Shown piece by piece: positions 23,951-34,792 of a stretch of 64,000 bases of DNA. Positions within the stretch are counted from its first letter, which is position 1; every line of letters begins with the position of its first letter. The DNA lies in NCBI GenBank assembly GCA_010405405.1, contig MU004234.1:2647988-2711987 (forward strand). The letters are read 5' to 3'. The notes beneath the pieces were generated by a model. It did not search any database. It was not told where the DNA came from and saw only the letters and a list, made by a program, of their open reading frames with translations. This DNA comes from Microthyrium microscopicum. Taxonomy: Eukaryota; Ascomycota; Dothideomycetes; Microthyriales; Microthyriaceae. Made by a program: the position numbers and the translations under genes.

Positions 23951-24428
23951 GTTAGAATATTCCAAATCAGCGCAAGAATGAAGGGCAGAAGTTACAATAA
24001 GCAGTCGGTAAGCTCAGCTGGTAGAAGAGGAATAAAGGGGTGTTGATTGTAGGAAAGTTGGTTGAAATGAGGTCAGGGATCCAAAGTTCGCGCGCTAACA
24101 TTGAAAGTCGAGTCCTCAACTCGAATTTCTGCGGTGGTTGCCTTGCGCTAGCCTAGCCCATGTTGCCACGGAAACAGCTTCCAACGCGACTTTTTTCACG
24201 CGACGCGACTCGAGCACTTAAAGGACGAATTGAGATTGACTGGCTTGAGCAGTGCTATAAACTAATGTCGGACATGAAATATCAGTGATAGATACTAGGA
24301 AGCCAGTCTATTATTTTTCAACACCTGTATCATCGCACTGCATCTCAAAATTTTAGAGATAGTAGCGATGAACGGGGTGTTGACAACATTGAAAGTGTAG
24401 CATTTTGCAAATTATAGCTACATTATGC
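23951..24428. other. Intergenic
   Basis: This is a short promoter region for the SNF2 gene and the 3' flank of the C3HC gene. I see no gene and no convincing tRNA. Confidence 0.5.
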
Positions 24429-25943
24429 TTAAGGCTGAATATCATCCTTTCGTGAATGCTTGAAAATGCTCCCGGTCGTGCTCCGAAACGAAGTTGTACT
24501 CCTCGATGAAGCTGGCCGAGGACCCTTCTTGATCGTGTTCTTGACTGAAAACGCTCTCTTCAATCTCGCTAACCGTGAATCTCGCGCTTGATCCTCCTTG
24601 TCTCGTTCGTCAACGCTCAGTCTGAGAACTTCTTCTTCACTCTCGCCGTCCTCATTGTCCATATCTTCATGCTCTTTGCTATGACTGACTCGCTGTTGGG
24701 TCCGGTCTAGCTCGTTCTGCAATAGATCCGCAATTATTTGCCAGCCAGCAAGGCCAGCATAAGAACCAGAGCCACATTGAGATGCGCTGTTCTGCCAGGG
24801 ACAATGCGTACGATGGAGCATCACCGCGTCAAACCGCATCTCTGGTGACCCATCTGGGCCGGTTAGGCTCGCGTAAAGCCAGAGCCCGACTCGAGCAAAG
24901 CACTTTTGACATGACGCTATACTGACTCCTCCAACATCTTGGCCTGTCCAGCCGCATAGTGCCATTAGCAATGCCGTTTGATTTATGGCTTTGTTTGCAG
25001 ATATTTCTTTCGGTTGAGTGGAGTCGTCTTTCGGGTCGCTGTCTGTGCCGGACTTTGGTTCGGCTTGCTTGGCAACAATACTGGGCGCGAGATGTTTGGC
25101 AATACCACCTATACGGAATATAGGCTGGCTCGGGGTACCCTCTGTTTGTTGTTCCACAACTTGTGCAGGTAGGGAGGAAGGAATTTTCGCAAGGGTTTCG
25201 TATCGTTGTATAAGTTCGCTTTGCCATTGAGCAGGATCCGAGAATTTGATGCGGTAGATGTCATCTGCGGTGCACAATCAAAGTTAGCAATACTCGCAAC
25301 AATAGCATCCGATTTACTGACCTTTGCAGCCTGCCTTTCTCCACAAACAGTCTTCCGAGTGACCATCCGCTAGGAGCGTTTGATACTTTTCCACAAATAT
25401 GTTTTCCGAGTCCGCTAGCCACCATTTATCTTCATCATCCTTATTTTCCTTGCTGCTCTTTTCGGTCTCCTTTGTAGGATCTGCACCAAGCTTGACCACT
25501 ACATGCTTTCCACACGCCTTGCAGCCAACTTCATCTTTGGCCACGACAGACCACCCTCGTTTAGCCCATTGCACTTCTCCTATTGGGCTTGGCTTTGACG
25601 ACCAGACTTTGACATCAGTGAAAGTCTTTAGTCGCTCGAGGAACTGGTCTTGGTTCCAAGGCGCGTAGCTTCCAGCGAACCGCTTTGAGTTGGGAGATGA
25701 TGAGGCCGACTGTTTGCCAGTTTCGAAGGTGGATGAGATCAGGCGAACGCTGGTAGTAGATGATCGTACAGCTCCTGGACGCTGGAAGTTTGACATGGAC
25801 ATACGGGAGCGCTTAGTATGTCGATCATTTGCTGGTGTTGGTGGGGTGCTATCTTGAGAAAGGTCAGGCTGTGAATGAAGTTTTGAGGAACTGAGGTTGT
25901 CTAGCAACTTGTAGAACTTTCTTTTGCTAGTTGCTAGAGCCAT
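24429..25943 (-). CDS. rsm1: C3HC zinc-finger protein, Rsm1/NIPA-like
   Basis: There are two exons, 25943-25322 and 25264-24429. The intron is 57 nt, and the phase is kept across the codon for Asp in CKDDIYRI. The product is 485 aa. Residues about 90-215 form a zf-C3HC domain: YAPWNQDQFLERLKTFTDVK, WAKRGWSVVAKDEVGCKACG (two Cys), then HSEDCLWRKAGC (His and Cys). A second C3HC-like region follows with CGWTGQDVGGVSIASCQKCF and HRTHCPWQNSASQCGSGSY. S. pombe Rsm1 acts in mRNA export and human NIPA/ZC3HC1 at nuclear pores, so a nuclear-pore-linked role is likely. The C-terminus is acidic, then basic. The RIP-degraded transposon begins only 218 bp upstream of the start codon, so this gene's promoter is squeezed or partly replaced. 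Confidence 0.88.
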
Positions 25944-26160
25944 AGTATCGAGAAATAGAGGATGGGAGGTTGAAGGGTTGTTTGATTGGCCACGAGCCTA
26001 TTAGCGGCCAGGGAGAATATATTTTAGGTATCAGCTTTGAAAGGTTATGAGCATAATCAAATTATTGTGTTCATCACAGGTTGATTTGTCGATGAGAAGG
26101 GACTCGAAACAGTGCTTTGGATGAACCTGGAGAGCTTCTTCCTTTGCTGGAAAACAAATA

Positions 26161-26197
26161 CCGCAGAGAATTTTCAGGATGCAACATTAATTAGCCT
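26161..26197. repeat. Left terminal inverted repeat of the island
   Basis: This begins CCGCAGAGAATTTTCAGGAT and matches the reverse complement of 33033-33070 with a single one-base gap. It is preceded by TA. Just inside it the sequence becomes AT-rich at once, though traces of similarity to the right subterminal region (an ACTAATT word near 26224) remain. Confidence 0.88.
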
Positions 26198-28535
26198 CTT
26201 TTAGTTTAGTGCAATAATAATTTTTACTAATTATAGATCGTAGTACTACTCTTTATAATTATATATTGGTTTTATAAAAGGGATAATTATATCCTATAAC
26301 TAGTATACTAGATTTAGCAACTTACTTAGCTACGCTAAATTACTAGTAAAAGGGTAATATAGAGAGGAAAGCTATAGAAAAGGCTACTAATAAACTAAAG
26401 ACTTTATAGCCTTAATTAAACTATAAACTTAACTATATATATAAAAAATATATATAAATTACTAGTAAAAGAACTTAATTAACTAAAAATAATATAGTAA
26501 GGACTAATTCTAAGGCAAAATCTATTAATAGATGCTAAAAAGGCTAACCTTTAGGTAAGGCAAAGTCGCTTTATTAAATATAAAAAGACTACTAAAGAAT
26601 TTAGTAATTAGGATAGTAAGATTAACTACTCTACTCTAAAAAAAAGAGCTTTTAAGATATATAATATTACTATATAGACTAAAATCCTAGGATAGATAAT
26701 TTATAAATATTACGTCCTTTAGCTATATAAAAAGTAAATTCTATATTTACGTCTAAAGCTTAGATACTTTAAAGATCTAGTAACTAGGTAATTATAGTAG
26801 TATATAACGTTTAAGGAAGCAAGTAACTACTTTTTAGTTAATAAATCTATAGTCTCTTATTAGTAAAAAAAGCAAGATAAGGCTAAATTTATTACTAGTA
26901 ACTAGAAGAAGATAGAACTTAATATAGAATAAGAATACTTCCTAGACTTAGAATTTATAATCTATTGCTAGTTTATTATTTAGCTTATAGAGAACTAAGA
27001 GATTTTATCTAGCTAGTTCTTTAGAGAGGCTACTTAATAATAGCCTCTAGTATATACTTTCCTTATAGCATCTAGATAGGCTATTCCTTAAAGACCTTAC
27101 TTTTTAAGAAGCTAGCTTATAAGGTTTTAAAAACGCTACTAGATTTCTTATTAAAAGATAACCTATATAAGCTAAAACCTTTCTTAAGATTAGAAACAAT
27201 TTATTAATCGTTTTATTTCTTTTTATTAGTAATGCTATACTAGGTTAGTTACTCCTATAGGCTATAAAGTAGAGGCATATACCTAAATCCCTACTTATTT
27301 TATTATAAATAGTAATAAAACTCCTTATATATATAAAACTATACCTAGCTATATCTATTACTTAGTAAGATTAAACAATATGTCTTATACTATTTCTAAA
27401 AGCAAACGAAAGAAATAATTAATAATAGTATATTTAGGAGCCTTTACTAATAAGAAGATAGTTATAAAACTATTAATTATATTCTATAGATTACCTACTA
27501 AATATTACGATTAAAATAAAGTTATTAAGGGATTTCTTTATAATAAACGCGTTATTATAAAGTTTAATAAAACTACCTAAATAAATTTATTCCTAATTAT
27601 TCTATAGATTAAAGATTAATAGGTTCCTTATATAGATTCTAAGTAGTACTAACTTAAGTAAGAATAATATTACTAATAAGCTTAAGGTAAGGATACTCTT
27701 CTTTAAATTTATTTTTATTCTAACTTATTCTTTAGAACGTAGTATAGGCTTTAATTCTTAAAGTAATAAAGCTTATGCTTTTATTACTACTAAACTTATA
27801 AAGTTTAATAGTAGTCCTACTAACTAAATTTACTTATTAATATAGTCTATACCTTCTTAGCTAACGTTAAAGGTTATTATTAACTCTATAGTATTTTATA
27901 TAACTAAAGAAGTTAAGGCTTACTATTACGCATATAGTATTATTCTTATAGTTATTACCCTTAGACTAATAGCTAAGATTTAACCTTTAGATATTAGCAT
28001 TAACTAAGTTATTAAGAAGTACCTTTAGGAATATTAAGACAAAATTACTTTTAAAGCGTATCTAAATAAAGATTTTTATAATCTTATTATAAGCAAAAAA
28101 TGTATTATCTTAACTAAAATAGTTACTTACGCGTAGGAAAAGGCTTATACTTAGTAAACTTATTAAAAATATAATATTATAAAGTATTCTTTTACTTATA
28201 CTAGAATTAATATTACTCTAAATAGCTTAGAAGATTATCTTATATTAGTAAAAGGAATAGCTACTAGTAATATTAATTTATTAGATTAGAGATTAATACT
28301 ACTACTAAGAAATAATTCTAATAATTTAAATCTTCCTAAGGAGATAAAGATTAAAAAAGAAAAGAGTATTCCTTTATTTTACGCTAACTAGGCTAATAAA
28401 GAAGAGGTTAATAATTACTTAAATTAATAAAAAGAAGAAGCTAATCCTTCTTCTAACTTTAAATCTAACTCTAAGTATATAGAATTAGAGCCTTTATAAT
28501 ATATAGATCCTTCTATAGTTATAGCTCTAGTTTAG

Positions 28536-28572
28536 ACTCTATTTTAGCCTCTATTTTAGCCTCTATTTTAGA
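28536..28572. repeat. Short 12-bp tandem repeat in the RIP island
   Basis: The 12-base unit CCTCTATTTTAG (first copy slightly different) is repeated three times in tandem inside the degraded island. It may be a relic of a repeated coding or spacer segment. No more can be said. Confidence 0.6.
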
Positions 28573-29529
28573 CTACTTATCCTTAATCTCTACTTTCGTC
28601 TTAGTCTTACTCTCTATCTTAGAATTAATATTAGACTATTTATACTTAATCTATTTTTGCTTTTCTAACTTAGTATAAAGCTTAACTAACGGATTAAACT
28701 TAAGAAGAGTAGCACTAACCTATTCTTTAATATTAGAGTTAAGCAAACTTTAACTATTAGAATAGACTTTCTCTCCTTATAAATTACTATCCTTCTATTT
28801 AGGTTCTAAAGAAGAGCCATAGCAAAAAGAAGGATAATTAGTCTTAGAAACCTAATCCTTCTTAGTAATAAAATCCTTAACTAGTAAGTCTTACTAATTA
28901 GGTAAAGTTTAATCTAAATCTTTAGCCTATTACAAAAGTTATTTAGAAGAGAGAACTAAGGGAACCTTATAAAAAGAAGGATCCTTAGGCTATAAAGATG
29001 CCTATAATAAAGAAGTTAATTATAAAGAAGCTTATTCTAAAGAAGTAATTAATAAAAGTAAAGAAATAGATTTTATATACTAATAACTACTACTAAAAGT
29101 TAGAGTTCTCTATACGTTAAGTCTTTTATTTTATCTTTATAAAGTATAAGAATCTTTTTTAGTTATTTATAAAATAACTTATATATTTGCCTTTAAAGCT
29201 AGTTTAATTAGTTACTAATTATATTAGTAAACCTATCTATAGTATATTATATCTCTATTTATAGAAGGAGTTATAGAAAGTAATATACTATCTTAAAATA
29301 AACTTTCTTTATTAGTAGTAGCTCTAAGAACTAAGTAATACTCTTCTTTAACTAAGAAATTATATAAGGAGATATAATTATAGGTTATATCTAGTATATA
29401 TTATTAATAAATTATTTTTTTAGTATAGCTAGGTATACCTATAAATAGTACTATAAGATCCTATAGTTTATATTTTATAGTTTAACTACTAGTAAATCTA
29501 TAAAGAATAATAGAAGATAGAGAGGCTAG

Positions 29530-29660
29530 AAAAGAAAAGAGAAAGAAAGAGCTAAGAAATAAGGTAAAGCTAAAGAGAATAGCTAAAGAGGAATAGCTAA
29601 AAAGAAATAGCTAAAGAGAAGCTAGAAGGAAATAGCTAAAGAAAAGGTAAAGATAGGAAA
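29530..29660. repeat. Purine-rich degenerate minisatellite in the RIP island
   Basis: A run of loosely repeated A/G-rich words built on AATAGCTAAAGAG-like units spans this stretch. The strand asymmetry (almost pure purine between TAGCT words) stands out against the surrounding sequence and may descend from a Lys/Glu-rich coding repeat. Confidence 0.5.
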
Positions 29661-31097
29661 TCTATAAAAGGAAAAGATATCTAGAAGCTATCTAGGATAA
29701 TAATTAATAGTAAATCTAGTCTAGAGTATAAAGCTTTAAAAGTTAAAGAAGCATATATAATAATCTAGTATTTAGGAATCTAAGCCTAACCTAAATAGGC
29801 TAGTTACTTTAAGAGAGCTAATTAGTAGTTTAGAAAATCTCTAGGGTTAATAAACTTTACTAGAATCTAACTTTATTTACTATTACTAGTAATAGAGATT
29901 AGTTATATAGTTATTTTTATTAGCTCTCTAACTTACTAAGAACGTAAGAATAATTTAAAGTAAATATAGTATAACTATCTTTAAAGATATAAGTTAGCTT
30001 AGGCTATCTTAGGCTTTTATCTTTCTTTATAAAAACTTATATCTTAGCCTATTATACTAAATAAATTATTATTTAAGAAGAGCTTATTAAATTAATCTTA
30101 GAGTTAGTAAATATCTTAGTATACTTATATATAAGTCTTATCTATTATAGTATCCTTAAGTTAGTATATATTATAAATCCTAAATAAATTAAAGTAATAA
30201 TTTATACCTAACTTATAGAAAAGTTTAAAGTAGTAAAGTTTAAGAGTAAAAAGAGATAGAAGTACTTATAGCCTCTAAAGTAATAATTATATAGTATTTA
30301 TTACTAAGCTTAATAAAAAGGGCCTTTATATTACTAACTTTTACGTATAAGACCTTAAGATTAGCTTTATTACTACTAATATAAAGTACTATATAGTAGT
30401 AATAAATACTAAATAGATATACTATTAAAAGACTAGATATTCCCTTTCTCTAAGTATAATACTTTTCTTTTAGAAAGTAGCTTACTTTTATATTAAAACT
30501 AGCTTTACTCTATAGGAAATAAGTTAATAAGAGGCTTACTACTCTCTTACTTAATCTATAAAAGCTTTTATACTAAAGATTAATATATTTACTAATAGGC
30601 TAAAAGCTATATAGACTAGTTCTCCTAATAATAATAATATACGTTTATTATTTATATATTTTTATTAAAAGGTACTTAATATAGAAAGTATATATCTAGT
30701 AACTAATAAAATAAATAGAAATAGATAATTAAACTATATTTCTTAAAAGATAGGCCGCCCTAATCTTTATTACTATTTTAGTAAAGATAAGCAAGATATT
30801 TTTATAGAAGCTATAAATAACGTCTAGTAACTACTCTAGCTTTAATTTACTATCTTTTATAGTAAATATATATAAATTAGATTAATATACTACCCTATAT
30901 ACTATGCCGCCCTAATAACGCTTTTTATTTAATTTTAGCTTAGCGTTATATTCTATTAGTCCTTCTTATTTAGAAATATTTACCTATATTTTAATATAAA
31001 ATAAATATTACCTAACGTAAGTAGAAAGGACTAAAATATAATTTATTAAAGTTCTACTTTATAAAATATATAAAGTTTATCTAAAATAAAGTATTTA

Positions 31098-31191
31098 CTA
31101 TCTAAGTAGAACTAAACTACTTTAAACTATTTAAGTAGAACTAAACTACTTTAAACTATCTAAGTAGAACTAAACTACTTTAAACTATTTA
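31098..31191. repeat. 29-bp tandem repeat abutting the assembly gap
   Basis: A 29-base unit containing AAGTAGAACTAAACTACTTT is repeated just over three times and runs directly into the gap. The unit itself contains an inverted repeat (AAGTAG/CTACTT). The array probably continues into the gap and caused it. Confidence 0.8.
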
Positions 31192-31756
31192 NNNNNNNNN
31201 NNNNNNNNNNNNNNNNNNNNNNNNNNNNNNNNNNNNNNNNNNNNNNNNNNNNNNNNNNNNNNNNNNNNNNNNNNNNNNNNNNNNNNNNNNNNNNNNNNNN
31301 NNNNNNNNNNNNNNNNNNNNNNNNNNNNNNNNNNNNNNNNNNNNNNNNNNNNNNNNNNNNNNNNNNNNNNNNNNNNNNNNNNNNNNNNNNNNNNNNNNNN
31401 NNNNNNNNNNNNNNNNNNNNNNNNNNNNNNNNNNNNNNNNNNNNNNNNNNNNNNNNNNNNNNNNNNNNNNNNNNNNNNNNNNNNNNNNNNNNNNNNNNNN
31501 NNNNNNNNNNNNNNNNNNNNNNNNNNNNNNNNNNNNNNNNNNNNNNNNNNNNNNNNNNNNNNNNNNNNNNNNNNNNNNNNNNNNNNNNNNNNNNNNNNNN
31601 NNNNNNNNNNNNNNNNNNNNNNNNNNNNNNNNNNNNNNNNNNNNNNNNNNNNNNNNNNNNNNNNNNNNNNNNNNNNNNNNNNNNNNNNNNNNNNNNNNNN
31701 NNNNNNNNNNNNNNNNNNNNNNNNNNNNNNNNNNNNNNNNNNNNNNNNNNNNNNNN
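31192..31756. other. Assembly gap (565 N)
   Basis: These are undetermined bases within the AT-rich island, so the true length is unknown. The tandem repeat on the left edge suggests repeat collapse during assembly. Confidence 0.99.
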
Positions 31757-32020
31757 AAAATCTAACTTAATAATAAACTATTCTAAACTTAGGTCTAGTT
31801 TATAGTAACTAGTCTAGCTAATGCTAGATCTAGTAGAAATATATCTAATCTTTAAAAATTTAAGACTTAGTAAATATATCTCTAAACTATAGCTAAGAAT
31901 AGAATTTACTTAAGAATTAACTAGAATTACTATAAGAATTAGTAGGCATAATTACTAATTTTATAGAATCTAAGCTAAATTCTTATCTTTTTTATAAAGT
32001 AGCTAAAAATATAATCCCCT

Positions 32021-32111
32021 AAAGCCCTTATAGCTTAGGGATTAGCTATAGTGAAACACTAAAATATGCCCCTACTACTATATATTCTACTACAAAGTAG
32101 CTTAGGACTTA
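32021..32111 (+). repeat. 91-bp direct repeat, RIP-mutated copy
   Basis: This aligns without gaps to 32654-32744. Most differences are transitions to A or T in this copy, as expected when one copy was hit harder by RIP. The pair lies 633 bp apart and encloses the 162/151-bp tandem repeats. Confidence 0.85.
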
Positions 32112-32159
32112 AGAGCCTTAAGTCTATAGAGCTAGACTAATCTAGGACTAGCTTTAAAT

Positions 32160-32515
32160 CTAGCCCTTTACATCCAAAGGGCTAGATTATCCTATAGTAG
32201 CTACTTAAGCTATTTGAATCTATAGTATTTAACACGTAATATTAAGATCTAGGAATTACTAGATCTTAATATTGTGATTACGTACCATGTCACGTGATAG
32301 TCACGTGCTAGATTACGTAATCTAGCCCTTTACGTTTAAAGGGCTAGATTATCCCACAGTAGCTACTTGAGCTATTTAAATCTATAGTATTTAATACGTA
32401 ATATTAAGATCTAGGAATTACTAGATCTTAATATTGTAATTACGTACTAGATTACGTGCTAGATTACGTTATCTAACCCTTTATATTTTTAAAGAGCTAG
32501 ATTATCTTATAGTAG
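32160..32515. repeat. Tandem repeat of ~150-162 bp with internal palindromes, ~2.3 copies
   Basis: Copies begin at 32160, 32322 and 32473 (the last partial) with CTAGCCCTTTA or a close variant. Each full copy contains a hairpin around CCCTTTAC/AAAGGG and a longer perfect palindrome, for example 32238-32273, with 15-base arms AATATTAAGATCTAG separated by six bases. Between the copies lie CACGTGATAGTCACGTG-like inverted motifs. Such subterminal hairpin repeats can be transposase-binding or structural sites of the host element. Confidence 0.85.
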
Positions 32516-32653
32516 CTAAAAATAACGTATTTTTAGATAGTAGCTATTTTAACTACTAATAGCTAATATTAGCTATTAGTAGCTAATATTATAACTAATA
32601 TTAGGGGGGCGCCCCTAATCCTCTTTATTAAATAGTTAAAAATACTATTTTTT

Positions 32654-32744
32654 AAAGCCCTCATAGCTTAGGAATTAGCTGTAGCGAAATACCAAAATGT
32701 GCCCCTACCACTACATATTCTACCACGAACTAGCTTAGGATTTA
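32654..32744 (+). repeat. 91-bp direct repeat, RIP-spared copy
   Basis: This is the partner of 32021-32111. It keeps more C and G and sits at the boundary where the RIP signature fades out toward the right end of the element. Confidence 0.85.
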
Positions 32745-32922
32745 ACATGCATTATCTCCATATGTGTTGTCCTCTTTGATTAGCGCCTGTTTGTCTCTTT
32801 TGATTAGCGTTGTCCCCTTCGTTGGTATTGTCCTCTTCGCTTGCAGTACTATAGCTATTTGAGTGTTTAATAGGCTTAATATAAACGCTAAGACAAAGGG
32901 GACAATTCGTAGTAAGCTAGAG

Positions 32923-32999
32923 CCCCTAAAATTAGCGACCCTATAGTACGCTACACCCCCTAAAATTAGTTAGCGCTATGTAGGGTCCCCTAAAATTAG
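32923..32999. repeat. Three subterminal 13-bp repeats
   Basis: CCCCTAAAATTAG occurs exactly at 32923, 32957 and 32987, 34 and 30 bp apart, just inside the right terminal inverted repeat. Repeated subterminal motifs of this kind are common binding sites for a DNA transposon's transposase. The left end has decayed too far to show the same array clearly. Confidence 0.75.
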
Positions 33000-33032
33000 T
33001 AAGTAGTAAGCACCTGTTTTGGGGTCCCAAAA

Positions 33033-33070
33033 AGGCTTAATTAATGTTGCATCCTGAAAATTCTCTGCGG
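33033..33070. repeat. Right terminal inverted repeat of the island
   Basis: This is the reverse complement of the left end apart from one extra base, and it is followed by TA. It lies in sequence that shows no RIP decay. Confidence 0.88.
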
Positions 33071-33072
33071 TA

Positions 33073-34792
33073 ACAAGATTGAACGGCTTAGGTGGGATGT
33101 GAAAGTTGAGGTTGATCTTTCGGCATGCCGATGATGGCGGCTCGGCAAGATGCCAATCACGTGATCGGGCCCTTCTCGGCTTCAAGCTTTGATCAAGTTG
33201 ATCTTACTCCAGATTTCCCGCACTGAGTTCCTCGGAGGACGCGACTCTCCTGCCCTGATTCCCCTGAGCATCTTGATCCTTCGCGAATCGCAAGCAGTTC
33301 CCAAGCAACCCATTATCACTAAACCCCACGCTGCGACATGGGAATGCTCACTCATATTCGATAGACACTGGCGCATTGTTCGGTCATCCTGTACCTGTCG
33401 CGTTGCACAATATCAGTCTTGGAATCCTTCGGACCAGGCACTTTTCAACTTCGTGACCTGGACTTGCGTCTTGCTTTCGCGTCATGATAGTCCCCATGTA
33501 TCTCTTCTTTTCGGTTGAGTTCGACTTATCGCATCCTACTGCAACTTGGTGTCGAGCTGCTGGTCGTTTGATTGACCCAACGCTCAGTCCGTGCTAGGTG
33601 ATCGCTACCCAACACTAACAAGTCCGGCAACTCAAGAAGTCAGATCCTCGCATCTCCGTGCGTAGGGTCACTCAGACGGCCGTTTGAGTTGCGTTTGCCA
33701 GACCAGTTTGAGTCCAGAACGAAGCAGGTGCAACCCAGAGCATGTCACAACAGTCGAGTGGTATAACACGCGACCTCCGTAATCTTATTTTTAGTTCGAC
33801 TGCCATCTTCTCCAAGAACATTGGTTAGCTTGGCTTCGAGCCGCATTGGTGCTGTTCCATAACCACTTGCCTCTTTGGGTCTATGCTGCCTACTTATCTC
33901 TTTCCGGCCACCATTCTTTGCAACCTACCAACGACATGAGAAGTCATTTTCGTTTTTGAAACGTCGAGTATGCAGAACAATTCGACGTTCTGGAAGGACA
34001 CATTGTTTCTATTGCAAGGTATGGACAGTAGGTATTGACTGATGTAACCCTAGCACAACTGAAGACCAATGAACACAACTTTTGGCTGAAATACCTGTGT
34101 ATGATAATTCTACTAGTGTTGAAGCTCAAATCCCCAACCCAGCGTTAGCTACTCTGTTGACTAGTACAAACGTCACTACGGGTATATCCGAACCAGAGGA
34201 GCAAGAAACACAAACGTCCTGCCGTGCCCTGCTCTACACCCCACAGCTTCAGTTGAGAACTCTTGGTTCCTGTTGCCTTCCGGTAACACAGACTTGGTCA
34301 TCTCACGATGAAAAGAAAGATGCCATAGATTTGCACCTAGGTCAAGATTCTTATCGCAATGCGGAAGCTGGTATATGCTTTTTGCACCTATAAGAAAGAA
34401 GAGCTGGGAGTTGAATATGGGGCATGGATCTGTAAAGTCCAACCACCATGACCATTTCCGGGTCGAGGGTATCATTAATTTAAAGCACCCTTTTCAACAT
34501 GCAAACAAGGATTACTTATCTCCCGCCCTAACGGTATATGACTTGCCAAATTAAGGATAACTCCGCACCAGCCTGTAGTCAACTGCCCCAGTAGAACCGT
34601 TGAGATACAACCACAAACTGGGCAATTTTGGCCACATGGCATGGTTTAGGATCTTCTTGTGAGACTATTTGCCTTCCTTGCTTGGGTTTTGCTATCGTCT
34701 GAGTGTGCGGCGTAGCTCGGTCTACAAAAGTACACCTATTCCCACCGTCCCTACCGCATCAATCTGGAGAACGCATCATACACATCGCCACT
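33073..34792. other. Intergenic, OPT promoter side
   Basis: This is 1.7 kb of normal-composition DNA between the transposon and the OPT transporter gene. Only short frames without domain similarity are seen. It probably holds the full upstream region of the transporter gene. Confidence 0.5.

Larger units (their letters stand above)
26161..33070. mobile_element. RIP-degraded AT-rich island, TIR-bounded DNA transposon, probably with nested elements
   Basis: The island is bounded by inverted repeats of 37 and 38 bp (26161-26197 and 33033-33070) flanked by TA on each side (26159-26160 and 33071-33072). This points to cut-and-paste insertion of a Tc1/mariner-like element. The span of about 6.9 kb, including the gap, is long for that superfamily, so other elements are probably nested inside; their class cannot be settled by eye. 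From about 26.2 to 32.7 kb the sequence is extremely AT-rich, dominated by TA-containing words and short of TG/CA, and has no reading frame of 60 codons or more on either strand. That is the hallmark of heavy RIP, so the contents are old and coding-dead. The last ~330 bp before the right end are normal in composition. Confidence 0.85.

Noticed and set aside
23990-24120. tRNA-like A-box words (AAGCTCAGCTGGTAGA)
   Set aside because: No matching B box (GGTTCGANTCC) at the right distance and no cloverleaf stems could be drawn.
32160-32515. CRISPR-like array
   Set aside because: Units are long, tandem and without unique spacers, and the organism is a fungus.
26161-33070. A named retroelement family for the island contents
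   Set aside because: RIP has removed so much signal that any assignment by eye would be guesswork; only the outer inverted repeats support a class.
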